64,000 bases of DNA. Source: Kudoa neothunni (taxonomy: Eukaryota > Cnidaria). The DNA lies in assembly GCA_964304625.1 (NCBI GenBank), contig OZ199839.1, positions 3,100,001 to 3,164,000 on the forward strand, in the 5' to 3' direction. The notes under the pieces are model-generated. The model saw only the letters and a list, made by a program, of their open reading frames with translations. It was not told where the DNA came from and made no database searches. Made by a program: the position numbers and the translations under genes. Positions 35,540 to 48,750 of the stretch are shown piece by piece (the first letter of the stretch is position 1; each line of letters starts with the position of its first letter).

Positions 35540-36420
35540 TGAAAAGGCCAAATACAAACAGCGCAATGCTGTACTTGTTTGCCAAAAAGACTCAACGAGC
35601 ATTCTTCATTCACATGCAAGACCCATGGGATTGATTCAAAATCAAAATTGTTCGCAATCATTAATATTTTTAAATAAAAAATTAGAATCATTCGAACGAA
35701 ACCCATAATTGACAATTTTTCCAACAAAAGTATCTGAGAGTCCAATCTTGAGTCTGATTGCTGTTGACAATATTCCAATTTGGAAAATTGCCAGCAGTAT
35801 AACTTTAATTAAATTGCTCAACAAGGCACACGGAAAAGAAATTCCAGTGTCCTATGCAGCAATTTTTAATTCATTGATCATTGTGGAAAACTCAAGACCT
35901 GCACTCTGCTGGGACGAGTGGACTTCAAGGTCAAGTAAACGTTTCCTTAATATCTAAGCCTATTTCGAGGACAAAAAAATCTCTCTTGGTGTAACAAGAG
36001 TAACAGGAAGATGCACAGGTGTAGAATTGATTTCATTAACAAAAAACAGCTGTTCAAATTTGGAGTCAATTCATTATTTATGTGCACTGATGGAACTTTG
36101 AACACGGCAAAATGTACGTATGAGTTGGGGTTTCAGCAGATAAAGTGCATGCTTCCCGCCATAAATTTGGGGAGTCGTGTTGTCAAGTGACAATCCTAGA
36201 ATAACTTAATTTATAGCTGTTAAAGACATCATGCACAAAAAAAATCTATAATTTTCAGATAGAAAATACAGGAATGATAACGGAAGAGTTGGAATCTGAT
36301 GAATTAGAATTTGAAGAGCGGGAATTTATTCTTATGCCCAATTTTTGTGATGTTGTTTCATGGGTCAGATCAATTATCAATTTTTTTCAAGATCTGAATT
36401 TGTTCTGAATACCCCCATTC
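35540..36420 (+). mobile_element. hAT-type transposase remnant
   Basis: Plus strand, in several broken frames: CWDEWTSRSSKRFLNI (about 35908-35957), which matches the D-x-WTS block of hAT transposases, then KKISLGVTRVTGRCTGVELI, FGVNSLFMCTDGTLNTAK (the second catalytic Asp block, normally 'tDGasvm'), and QQIKCMLPAINLGSRVV (the 'C-aHxinLxv' block). Order and spacing are right for hAT. Inactive, at least five breaks. Confidence 0.65.
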
Positions 36421-36934
36421 TATATGTTTTCTGACTCAAAATTAATAAAACTTTCAATTGTTCAAATAAATAATAAATTATAAAAGTAATTAAAGGCTAT
36501 ACGATGCCGGGGTAGGGTTACAGAATATTGTTTACCGTTTAAATAACGATAACAAGTTCACTGTTTTACATATTTATTTCGCAGCTGCATCATATAAAAA
36601 TTTTAAAAAATATATTTTTTATTTTTACATTCTAAAAATAAATATGGCTATATATATATATATATTGATAATTTGTTGTTCATAATTAATTTTTAGCTTA
36701 AAATGAATATTTTAACTATTTAAATGCCAATATTTTTTAAATATATATTTCTTTCCCTTATTGATTTTATGAATTGATAACATCATTTTTCATCTAGACT
36801 AGCGTTTCATCACTAAAATCAGACTCATTTCTTTGAATAATGAGTTTACATTTAATTTTCAAAGCCAAACCACAATAACCACGAAAAAGAATAAATTTAT
36901 CAAATAAACAAATTGTTCAATCAAAATATAATTT

Positions 36935-36990
36935 TGTGAGAATACATTTATCACTCTATTGATGTGAGAATACATTTATCACTCTATTGA
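36935..36990 (+). repeat. perfect 28-bp tandem duplication
   Basis: Two identical 28-bp copies, 36935-36962 and 36963-36990, about 90 bp upstream of the ELP2 start codon, in its presumed promoter. Confidence 0.95.
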
Positions 36991-37077
36991 TTTTAATGTA
37001 GAACAACTCAACATATCCATGTTGTATTCGCGCAGGCTCATTTCGCATATCTCATTATAGGCCCTTTGCTGTTGCCA

Positions 37078-40000
37078 ATGGATGTTAAACTCGATTTTGT
37101 TTCAAGTGGAATAAATCCACGACCTAATTGTTTAGCTGTTTCCGAAAATAACAACGTGATAATTTATGCAGCTGCCAATGTGATTATTGTCGGTTATATC
37201 GATGTAATGGATTTGTTATTTGACAATTGATTTTCTGATATTTTGTCTCCACAGAAAAAAATACCATCTTATAAACATCTTTTATCATTATGTTGTCACG
37301 AGAAGGATATTGGATGTTTGAAATTGATCGAAATAGACTTCAATAGTTAGGCTATTCTATTCTATTCTATCTTTATTATTATTATGGTTTATTCAGACTT
37401 GATCGTTGTGTCAGGTGATTATTGATGGAAATGTAGCTGTGACACATGTTCTTCTTCATACTAATGATGACGAACAAGTATAGGACCTCATTGGGACACT
37501 CTCGTTGATTTAAAATGTAATAAAATGAAATAGGCGTATCATGCGTCGATTGTTGATGAGCTCGCCGGATTGAGACCATATGAAATGCCTATAAATTGGA
37601 TCGCAACCTTTAAGCTCACGTTGTCTGATGTTAATGATATGGAGTATTTGGTTGCTGTTGGTTCGTGTGAATCCTACATTCAAATATATAAACTTACAGC
37701 GAGAAAAGGCATTGAAATGCGGATTTTTATTTTTTATTAATCATCCGTTCCTATGTAGATAATAATCCAGCCACAATGCAACCATACTCTAGAGTTCAAT
37801 TCAAAAATCAAATACCTTTGGCTGGAGAGTTTCTTGGTGTTGCCAATAGCAAACAATCCTCTGATTATAGTGGGGAATGACAGGGGGCGAAATGTTGATG
37901 TGTAACGTTGCGGCTGCCAGTTCTAATGGAAGTTCCACTCACGAACAAGTACTTGTTTTTAATTTTATTCCAAAAGTTGTCTTTTTATCTAAAAATTACT
38001 GATTTTTAAGTGATTTTTAGCGTTAATAAGATTTTATAGTTTATTATGTATTATATTGACACAATATTATTAAAATTACAAATTATTGAGTGATTATTTA
38101 ATTAATTATATTCAAATTATTGCAACTCTCCAAGTTATTTCAGTTTTTCTTATCTTTTGTTATTTATGCGCCAACAATTAAATTTTTTTTGATGGAACGA
38201 ATTAAAAGAATAATTTTTAACAATTAAGCTATTTTAATATATTCTAATGGCATATCCGATGAGTTTATTAATCTCAATAAATCTAATCCCTTATATGCAG
38301 TTTTCATCATATTTAATTTATTACAATATTTCCACATCAACTTGCAAATAGGGCGGGTAAACTTAATTTAGCGCATGCGCCAAACACAGAAGCACAAATT
38401 TATCAAAAAATCAGATATTTAGCGCAACTAAAACCACTTTAACTCAGGGTTTCTATGTGATTCGGTATTTCGGTCGCTATTTAAAGATTTATTAATACAG
38501 AAACCAATGGTTTAATTATTTGTTTGTGTCTATTCTTTATTGAATATAAATTCAACAATTTGCCTAAGGAACAATAATAATTTTCTGTTCATTATAAAAC
38601 TTTTAGATTTAGATTAGATTAGATTTAGATTTAGATAATAAGGTCTAATAGATTCTGTAGCTGTAGCTGTAGCTGTAGCATTTGCAAGATCGCGATCACA
38701 TAATATAACATGATAAAATTATATAGTTTCTTCTTTCGTATTCTTTATGTCAAAAAATGATATTTTATGATGAATCATTAAAAAAATTGAAATTTTTTAT
38801 CTCAGCTAGTTTACCAGATATTTTACTCTGCTGCGTGCGTCGATTGCAAGTTGACGTTGAAATACTGTATTACCCCGGAGAGCAATGATTATCCAGCATT
38901 AACTAAATCTAGCTGATTATAAAAAATTAAATTGAATACAGATTTCAAATAAACGTTTTCTTATCGAAAAAAATCTTCCGCGCTTGCGTACGACAAACCG
39001 AGCTCAAAATTTATTGTGCAAATAATCCTCGTCACTGTTAGAGGTGATTAATCATAATATGTACGCGCCTGCGTGTGTGTTAAATCGGACTAAAAAATTC
39101 CTATTTATAATTGGTATATGCCGTTATTTTATAGAATTTGTTGTGTCTAGTTATCCCCACATCATTCGGCGAAATTCTTTTTGGGAAATAACCAAATATA
39201 GTCATAACTTGAACCAGCGGATTATTTAATGTCGTAATACAGTAGGCAATCGATTTTTGGTAATTTCAGACTTTCTCCCCTTAAAATATTATTTTAATAT
39301 TTTAAACCATATATTTATTTTATTTTATGTTGTTATGTTATTTTTAGGTTTTAATAATAATTTTAAAAACTGAACATTTAAAAGTAGGGGGTTTTCACTT
39401 TATTAGCGCCTAACTGATTTTTTCGTAACTTTTCAGCTATAGGCGGATTTAATGGTGTGCCTTTTTCACATTTATAATGTCTGGACAATTTAAAAATGGG
39501 AAAATAATAAAACTAAAATATAAATTTATTGATTTTTTTTTAAGTACACTAAACAGGAGTGCAAAAAATACTACTTTTCGTAAATTTAAACTCCCTTCTA
39601 TTTCTACTCTAGATATCATCTTGATTAGGGAGGGTAGATATAGTTTTACCTTATAAACTGGCTTGGATTCATCAGAGAGAACAAATTTTAAACAGTGTTC
39701 ATATCACGACATCGATACTTCAGTATATGACATGACTAGGTGAAATACTTGAGGTAAAAAAATTGAATTATCTGCTCATGATATCGATATTATACATGAA
39801 AGAAACCGATTGACAAAAGAATTGAACCTAAACATAGTAATGACTCCATGGTTGATTTCTTGGTTTTAAATCACGATGGAATTTAAAAATATCGCTACCA
39901 TGGTGATGCTTCTTATGTTGACTAAATTTTTGTAGAAAATTCGTAATCTAAATTGAATGGACTAAGTCAAAGGTAACAACGATGACTGTATCTATAATAT

Positions 40001-43000
40001 AAGTATAATATAATCTTAACAAAACTGCACTATTTTACTAACAACGTAGAGGTCCATTATTTTTAATGCTATGTTTTGTCGAGAGAAAAAAATCTAGAAA
40101 TATTTATTGTTTTGCGACATGCACTATGCCTGGGAGGTTGCATTGAATCTCTTGTGATTGGAAATCACAAAAACCACGTTGTTTTTAAAAATGCTAAATA
40201 AAACAGGAAAGAATGGATGACTTGGAAATATATTTAATAAATATTTTTCTGATTTAGACAATGTATTCAATCTGAAGTACATGAAAGTTTATTACTTCTT
40301 AATAAGGCCACTTGTCACGCCGAAATTCATTTGTCCAATATCTATCTTATATTCCTTACAAAAAATTCAACTAGCGTTTTGCAACTATTAGACCATGGAA
40401 TCATTTTCTCGTTAAAATAAAATTACAAAAATAATTTAATAGAAAGCCATATTGCTGCAGTTAGCAGTGATATAAATACATCCTCCCAAGATTCGCTTAA
40501 AACGTTGCTCTTAATTAAAAAATCATGGGACTATGTTTCAAAGGATATCGTACTTAATTGTTTCAGAAAATAAGGGTTTCCTGCAGCCAATTAATGCGAA
40601 TGTTCATCAAATATTAATTATAACAATAAAGAATTCTTAGCCGGAAATTCCGAGATTATTCAAGAGGAAGGCATTATGCCTACATCAAAACACATTGACG
40701 AGCTTACTCCTTTGATTGTTGAATCTGCCAATTTTGAAACTGAAGATGAACGATCGGTAGAATTTATATCATCAAAAGATTCATTTAAATGTTTAAACAT
40801 GCAGAAAAAATATATGACAGAGAGGAATTGATTATCTGGATGAAATAATGAGTTAACATCATAAAATTACTACATAAATATTTAAAAATATAATAATTAC
40901 AAATAACATATTGTTTCAATAAAAGTAGATGATTGTATAAATGCAATTAATTTCTTTAAAATAGGTTTATTTTTTTATTAGCAGCTCAATATACAACCGG
41001 TACTGTATTTTTCTAATAAGGTCTTTTTTTCTTATGAAGATGGACTAAAATCGCAATAAGGAAAATTAGAGCATTTTACTTTCGCACTTAGAATATATTA
41101 ATTCTAATTTGGGTTAAAAAATATAGTTTATTTTTGTATCAAAAATTAATTATTTTATGTTAAGTAGCAACACGAATAACGTAAATGCTATTTAAACCGA
41201 AAATTATAATATTCATGCTCTGAAGTTTTCAGAAAAAAATAATTATTTATTATATTATAATAATAATTTTTAATATTACAAAATAATATACATATGACAT
41301 GTTGAACTACTAAAGAAATTATAAATATCTAGGAAAATAAAAAAAAAATTCTTGATTGAATGTAATTCATTGTCAAATCACATTTTTCCACTTTAAACAC
41401 TATAACTATTTTATTCTTATGAGTAATCAATTACTCATAAGCTATTTTTAGGTTTTGATTAAGATTAGAAACCACTCCGATTGGTTGAAGGTTGTGCGAG
41501 TGGTGAAATCTCCATCATTATTACCATTATTACCCACTGAAAATCAAACAATCAATCGTTTTTATGTCGCCACTGCTGGACAAGATGGTCTAATAATTAT
41601 ATATCAATTATGTGATTCTCCTTTGAAAAATTACACAAATGTGGGAACTTTCAAATGGGACGCTCTTGAAGACGATCGCACTAAACTTTGGTATATCTAT
41701 AAAGAATCGGTTTTGAGTGGTCATGGCGAAAGTCGTATCACCGATATACAGTGGACGATGTACGAATACACAAAAGGACTCAAATCTATTCGAAATGCTG
41801 AACCAGAAACTCCTGAGAGTATTTCCAGTGTTGGAAATTCTTCCACACAACTCCGTCTAAACTCTCTCCAGTTGATATCCACTGGAGAAGATAGGAATAT
41901 AATCAAATGGTCACTCGAGAGAGGATCATACTGATGAAAATAGTTGGTCAGATAAAGTGATTCCTCTTCTAGCCATTCTTATAAACTAATTTACTCGCAT
42001 GTTTCGTCGAAATATGACTTTGATAATTTTTTATACTTTTATAGAAATGTTTATTATCACAAATAACCATTTCCACATTATAAAATTTATAATGTTTGGT
42101 GTGTAGGTTCGTTTTGGTATGCTCAATGTACACAACAACACTGGATTCCTCGGATGCGTACCTTTCAAAAGCAGCATTATCACTTATGGTTTTGATGGGA
42201 GCGGTCTATCTTTGGAAATCCAACTGTAACCGAAATAACTCGTATAAGTTGTACTATTTCATTTCTGGACACACGAGGTCAATTGAGGTTGGTCTATTGC
42301 CGTATTGGTTGGTGTTTTGTTGATTGATTGGGGGTAATTTTTTAGGCTGGTTGAATGGCAACCTGAATGTGGAAACTTTTTGGTCACCGCTTCCAAAGAT
42401 AGCACTTGCCGTGTGTTTGCCAAACATCACTATCTAAAATACGGTTTATTGTGAGATGGCGCGACCCCAAATACACGGATTTGGAATCAATTGTGCTAGA
42501 ATGCTATCCACTGGATATATGGCATCAGCTGCCGAAGAGAAAGTAACAATTTTACATAACAAATCAAATTTTTAATTTAAGCACGACTGTTGGAGTAGAT
42601 GATTAGAATTTTTATGACCCCTTTGACTTTCTATAAGACCTATTCCAAGTAATTTGTTCTAAAATATTTTTATTCAATTTGGATATTCTATTATACGGTA
42701 TTAAATGCGATACATTGTTCGAATTATGCTAATAGATATATTGGTGGCAAAAAATTCAAACCTTCTATTCCTTATGAAAACATCCAATAGGAGCGGTTTT
42801 TGCGACCACTAGGTCTCTCTAATAAAGCTGTTTTTGATGGTGAATGAATTCGACATATTCATTTTATTTCAATTGACTATATTTGTAGATGATCTTATGA
42901 TGGACAACTCGTCGGTCCAATTCAATACCAATTCTCTAAAAGAATATGGTCAAATGCCTGTGTTCCAAACTATCGATTTAGCTATAGAAGGTATATTTTA

Positions 43001-46000
43001 ATAAAACGTATTAAATGCTTTTAACTCCATGATAATACTAAAAAAATTAAAATAACATGAAGTTGATGCGATTTATTTTTTTAAATTTATTAAAATTTAA
43101 TATAAATATCTCATAACTAATGCATATAATTCGAAAAGGGATGGTTTCGTGCAACCCTGCTTATATCGTTTAATTTAAATGCGATTTCGTATATTTTTAG
43201 CTGTGAACTAATAATTTTTAAAACCATATAAAAAATTGCTAATTTTAAAGTATAATTACTGTAAGATTCTTTAGATATGTGCAGAGCAATAGTCAATTTT
43301 GTAAAATTAAAAATTCAATTATCATAATTAATACTAATGATTTTCGAAACTTTTTAGGTCCATGAGATCGGGTTTTATCGTGAAAAGTAAAAGATATTTA
43401 TAGTGTTTTAATGTCAATTTTCAAATTTGCTACAATTTTTTGAGCGGCAATAAATGCCATATTTAATATATAGATTTATTGTGATTGAGCTGAACTATTT
43501 GCCCATTCAATTTTTATGAATTTTTTAATTATTACTTTTATTTGTTCTTATTTTTATAAAATCTCGCGGCATAAAAAATTGAGTGTACATGCGTAATATA
43601 TCATTTAGAGTAAATTGAATGCTACAAATAATCATTCTTACAGTCAATATATTATAAAAAGCTTCGCAAATTATTTATGTCTTAGAAGGATGAATTTTTA
43701 AAATTTCTAAGTTTTACTGATGTTTTTTGTTTTCATCTGTAATAATCGTAATTAATGGTGTATAAGATTTTTAAATGGTTAAATTAAACAAGAATTCAAA
43801 AGTTAAAGCTAAACTTTTTATCATTTGTAAATGATTTTAATGAAATATTAAGCTCGAAAAAGTATTAACCGACTACAATAATCATAAAATGATTTCAATT
43901 CAAATTCTCATTTAAATCGCTTGTTGAAAATATCATCTTTAACCCTCTATTGTGCTAAAAATCGACTGCACTCCGATGAATTTTGGGGGTAAAAAAATTA
44001 CTCCATATTTTTATTTCTTCATTCTAACCTTTAAAAATATATGATTTCGGAAAATAAAAAATAGTCCAAAATCCCACGGCCAGGCTGGCTAGATTTAGCT
44101 GTAAAAACAACTAGCATCTGACTAGTAATCCTCATAATCCTACGAAAACTGTACTCGCTAAAATCCACGGCGGCAATTTTTTCTTAAAGTTTAATGATTG
44201 AGTAGATTTCACATTTATATCATATAATAAATATTTTAATTATTATAAGCGCAATAAAATAGAACATTTAATTGGAATAAGATTTGCAAATATTCAGAAT
44301 GAATTTTTCAACAGTTTCATACATCTGAAACAAGCAGTAGTGGGTTTTCTTATCAATTCGCCGTAAAAAACATTCAAACCTTAAAAATGTTGTTCATTTA
44401 TTTGATGTGTTGAGTTATAACAGAATAGATATGTCGAGCTCTTAGGATTTTAGACCTCGCGGATGTTCTTTCCATTAATGGACAAATATAATAACTTTGC
44501 TTTTTTAAACTTTCTCCTAATCATATTATCTCCCAAGTTTCTTTTGTATATGGTAAACGAATTTATAAATAATAAATCCATTAAATAGAAAAACACCACC
44601 ATAGGCCGTCATTATTGATTATAGATTGAACCGAATTCTCAAAGTTTTCAATCTCGCCAGATTCTTATGACATAACAATTACAAAGTATTCATAATCATT
44701 TTAATTACTATTGGCGAAATCCATCTTCATTATCGCTACGATAAAATTAAAACCGGAAGTCACGTGGTTTCTGGTAGAGGTAATAACCGTTATAGCTTCA
44801 AATTTATCCACAATATAAACTTGAAATTTGATCTGTTTAGTAATAATTATTTGATCTATCAAGTGATGTGAAAAAAATTCATTGGAATGTAAACTTGATA
44901 TCATTTTTCAGATTTTCTATTTTTAGTCATAATATTTTAAAATAATATATAAATAACTTTTTTGGAAGATTAGAAAAAAAATTTATATCCTATGATGGGC
45001 AAAAAAATCACGCATACAACCAATAACTTCTTGTTGGGGTAAAAAATTTGCCCCGAATTCATTAGAGGGTTAATAGCATGTAGTGTGAATTTTTTGAAAT
45101 TATTTGATTAAAAATTTTATCATCATAAACGCTACTCATTTTCGACTGCATTATAAGAATATATTGGTTTTTAATTCACTCTTTTTTATTTTAATTTCGT
45201 AACTATGAGCACATCACCTTGAACGTTGATAAATAAGGATAATAAGAATGTATATATGATTAGGTGTATTTCATAAGATAACCATAACAAAGAATATAAA
45301 TTGTGCTTATTAGATTAACTTTAGTAAAAGATTTATTAAACGACGTTTTGACGCATGTAAAATTTGTTAAATTAGATATTTTGACTTGATTCTAGATTTT
45401 TGTACCATAAATTAAAAAAATCAATAAATGTACTGACTTTTATGTCAAGGAACTCTTAAAACTACACTCTCAGTCATTGGTCATTAGTTATCTTTAGGGT
45501 TTGTGTTGAAATATAAATATAGAACCGAATAGATTTTATACACATCAATAACTCTATCGAAATAACCATGATTTTTATTTTTTTGATAAATTTACCACGT
45601 AAAAATCAGATTTAATTCTGGTGCTAGTTTCAAGCATTTATACTATATTTTTTAATATTAGATCGACTTTTGAACGAAGAAAAACTACAGCAATCCACCC
45701 TTTGGCCTGAACATGATAAATTGTATGTGGAGGTTTCTATAATTAATTGTATAATACGGTAAATTGTAGATATGGTCATGGTAACGAAGTTTTGGTTATT
45801 GAAGTCAATCACAAATTAAAATTGCTTGCAAGTGCGTGTATTGTAAGTTGTTATCAGTTCAACTTGGTATTACACATTAATTTGTGTAGGCAAACAACAA
45901 AGATACTGCTGAAATAATCCTTTGGAATATGGATGATTGGTCGATTCGACAGAAAATCAAACATCACAAATTGACTGTTACTGCACTTCAGTTTTCACCT

Positions 46001-46584
46001 GATGGATTGAAGTTGCTGTCGGTCTCAAGAGATCGTAGCTGGGCTCTATTTCAATACGTCCAAGGTGGTGATGGGAATTTTGAGCTGGTTATGGGATTCA
46101 ACCCAAACCAACCTTTCTCGCCCAAAACATTCTCGAATAATTTGGGATTGTGCGTGGTCGTATGATGGTGAATATTTTGCTACAGGTTCTCGCGATAACA
46201 CCGTTATTGTGTGGAATTTGACACAATCCGGCATTGAAGCTTTTAGTTTAAAATATTCACATCCTGTGACTGCTTTGTCATTCAATAACTATTCTGCAAA
46301 ACAATCTCCACCTCATTTGTTGGTTGTTGGTACAGAAATAGGTGAACTGTTTTTGTACAATAAAATGTCTAATTTTGAATGGTCACACGTTTACACCATC
46401 CCTAAGATGTAACTTGCTGTTGTTGTCGTTGATTTTGTTGATTAATTTCAATTCTAGATATAGTCCCGGTAAATGCATAAACGATATATGTTTTAAACCC
46501 ATTCAAGAAAATGTTGACAGCTCCAACGCGGTGTTCGCTGTTGCAAGTGACGATCACAGTGTTAGAGTTTATAGTATTATGTAA
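37078..46584 (+). CDS. ELP2: Elongator complex subunit 2 (WD40 protein)
   Basis: About 15 exons: 37078-37203, 37255-37345, 37397-37477, 37534-37708, 37759-37948, 41452-41956, 42107-42277, 42346-42542, 42599-42648, 42736-42839, 42889-42990, 45662-45722, 45770-45842, 45890-46408, 46458-46584. Most introns are 47-90 bp; two are huge (3.5 kb at 37949, 2.7 kb at 42991) and carry transposons. Elongator modifies wobble uridines of tRNA; ELP2 is its double-propeller scaffold. Similarity to human is strong: HSDWLKVV (HEDWIRGV), EMARPQIHGFGINC (EIARPQIHGYDLKC), LGLSNKAVF, SRIIWDCAWSYDGEYFATGSRD, ending at TAA. At least six one-base excesses are needed, near 37420, 37885, 41921, 42198, 42448 and 46125. 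The intron at 37709-37758 looks GC..AG. Exon 42736-42839 is uncertain in phase. Confidence 0.85.
39640..40860 (+). mobile_element. pogo/Tigger-type transposase remnant, copy 2, inside ELP2 intron
   Basis: Plus strand, broken frames. Near 40130-40240: GGCIESLVIGNHKNHVVFK and EWMTW (consensus 'vIgks..prcfk ... aWmt'). Near 40300-40430: LLNKATCHAEIHLSN, then TSVLQLLDHGIIFSLK (consensus 'T..lQPlDqGvi..fK', the third catalytic acid region). Near 40490-40580: LLLIKKSWDYVSKDIVLNCFRK (consensus 'aW..v....i.ncfrkagf'). Same orientation as the host gene. At least six breaks, so old. Confidence 0.75.
43939..45073. mobile_element. piggyBac-type MITE (element E) inside ELP2 intron
   Basis: Exact TTAA at each end (43939-43942 and 45070-45073) with inverted termini TTAACCCTCTA. 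A palindrome (GGGGGTAAAAAAATTACTCC at about 43985 and GGGGTAAAAAATTTGCCCC at about 45037) lies just inside each end. No transposase remains. Length 1135 bp. Confidence 0.8.
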
Positions 46585-47782
46585 TTGGATTAAACGGACC
46601 TGTGTTTAAGTCAAAAATTTCGTTTTTTTAATTTAATTGGTAATGTTGATATTAACGCGGACTCTATTGATTTACATTTGTGTGTTGAAATTGGAATAGA
46701 ATATGAGTTTTACTGAGTTTATCTTAAAAAAGTTCTATGATTATTTCAGTGTAGAAGGCTAAATTTTTGTTGAAACAGTACTGTGAATTTTCGTAATAAA
46801 TTTCTATTTATTCTTAGATCAATGTATCAAAATAATTCCAGCTAATCGCAATAAAATTTTTAATCTTATGATGGCGAAATTATTTGAATATATTACTGTG
46901 GATACACAGTTGCGCAGGGATTCTACGCACTGTTTTGGGACAAAGACTCGAGTGCGTAATAACCTTGCACTAGTTAATATCCATGCTGGTGCTTGCGCAC
47001 ATGGAGGAAAATTTGGTGGGTGCGCGAACACTTTTTCTGCGCTTTTTATTTATTCCCTCGTTTCACCAATAATAAATTTAATAGAGAGATGTGAAAAATT
47101 GAGTTTTAGTGTATATATTTTTTTCCAAATGTAGATACGGCACATAATTATAATTTGTAAATAATAATTTATTAGATAATGCTTAACAATAATCCTTGTG
47201 CAACTTTTTCAATAAAAAACTTTTCAAATATATATATGAATACTTTTAGACTACGACAAATTATATTTCAACAAAAATCTTTGATGGAATACATTTTGAT
47301 TATGCATAAACATAAATCACCTTGTTTAAAATGGCGTTATTTCTAATTTTTTAATGAGTATTCTAGTGTTATGATTTTTGAAAATTATTTTTAATTTATT
47401 TAACAAATAAAAATCATTATAATATTTAAAATTAATTTGGATAAAATATTCAAAACAGAACGCCAAAGTGGTGCAATTTTTTCTCACGTTTATTCGAATT
47501 TTAATAGAACATTGGGCATAAAGGGATTGAAAATTAAAGAGCAGATAAATAAACTTTCATAGTAAACTCAAGATGGTTAATATGACTGATTTCCTACCAA
47601 CTATAAATTCTGATAGTTGATATTTATACGGTTATGACTTGTTGGAATATCACTCGATCAAACCAGGAATGAAATTAATGTTAAAGTATAATTGTCACAT
47701 AAACAACAACTCTAACTTTAATGATTTTAAATGTATAACGCAATACAAAGAAACTATAAGACACTAAAAAGTATAAAAAATT
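46585..47782. other. intergenic between convergent ELP2 and TMEM106-like genes
   Basis: AT-rich, with one GC-richer patch at 46900-47040 bearing repeated TGCGCA motifs. The open frames there overlap on both strands and have no motif. No gene is supported. Confidence 0.4.
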
Positions 47783-48750
47783 TCAGTCAGATGTGCCAAA
47801 ATTGCAATAGGTTTTTATAGTCTGAGTTCGTCCGAAGGTGTAGTTTGTGGTGATGAGTGAGGTTTGAAAATAAAATCTAAAACACAAAAAAAGTGAAAAA
47901 GCTCTTCATTTACAGCTAAGTTACTCTATAACTTGTTCGAAAGCATGCTTAAAATATTTACATTTCATCCTAAAAAATATTAATCTCCTTATATAAATCC
48001 CAACAGAGTGAGTACATATCATCCAATCCTTGCCACCGAGTATAGTACGCATTTTCCAGGAATAAATTGACCTTAATAGATGTAGATTAGGCAGAAGCTA
48101 ATTAAATAGTACAATTATTAATGATATAATCAATACAGATTTTGTTTGTCTTCCAGGGAGATGCACATACAGTGGTTTTGATTCGATAGCATGGTCCTTC
48201 ACGGAAAAAAGATTTATTTTCAAAACACCTTCACTATTGTAAAAATTTCTGTTGTAGAACTCAATCGGTAGCTAAATAGAATGTGAAAAATAATCAATCC
48301 ATCAATATTGGGTTCAATCACAGAATAATTCATATAAACTTCGGTTTTATTGATAGAATTAAACCCCACCACGGTAAGGTTCTGCAATGTAATATCAATG
48401 GATCTTGGATAGAGAAAACAGAAACTAAATATTGAACCAATACTAACGACTAGGATTGCTGTAAGGATAACGATTTTACTAATGTTATAAACAACTCACA
48501 ATTACCAACAATCAAATCATATTCAATACGTATAATTCTTTTTCAGTCGACTGTCTTTATTGGGTATGGGCACAATTTTATTCTCTTCTACAGAGAATTT
48601 AAATGTGGAAGTCGCTCACCGAATTCTACCTTCATAAATGAAGCCATCGCCTTTACATGTTGGACAGATCCTTGGGAGTTCTTCGTATTGGCAGGAAAAC
48701 TCTTCAACAAATCTAGCATCTTCTTTGGTATCACTCTCTATTACTGCCAT
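47783..48750 (-). CDS. TMEM106-like lysosomal membrane protein
   Basis: Six exons, about 48750-48630, 48587-48530, 48478-48322, 48271-about 48140, about 48075-47960 and about 47866-47783; the first three introns are 42, 51 and 50 bp. Features of TMEM106 appear in order: a Cys motif CPTCKGDG (human CPTCQGTG), IVPIPNKDSRLKK (human LVALIPYSDQRLRP), one transmembrane helix (IVILTAILVVSIGSIFS) followed by YPRSID (human FPRSIDV), then a luminal LEA-like domain with NLTVVGFN, EVYMNYS, NFYNSEGVLKINLF, a LDDMYSLC segment (human MSYMYDFC) and SLITTNYTFG (human TVTTTYFG). TMEM106 proteins are single-pass proteins of late endosomes and lysosomes. The junction of the last two exons leaves an in-frame TAG, so it is either mis-spliced by me or carries an indel. 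Confidence 0.78.

Noticed and set aside
42270-42346. An extra base in ELP2 exon 7 near the GAGGT at 42276
   Set aside because: Using the donor at 42278 gives a 68-bp intron and restores phase without an indel.
46819-47134. Overlapping ORFs on both strands (70 and 88 codons)
   Set aside because: They come from a locally GC-richer patch; no motif, no splice partners, similar length on both strands.
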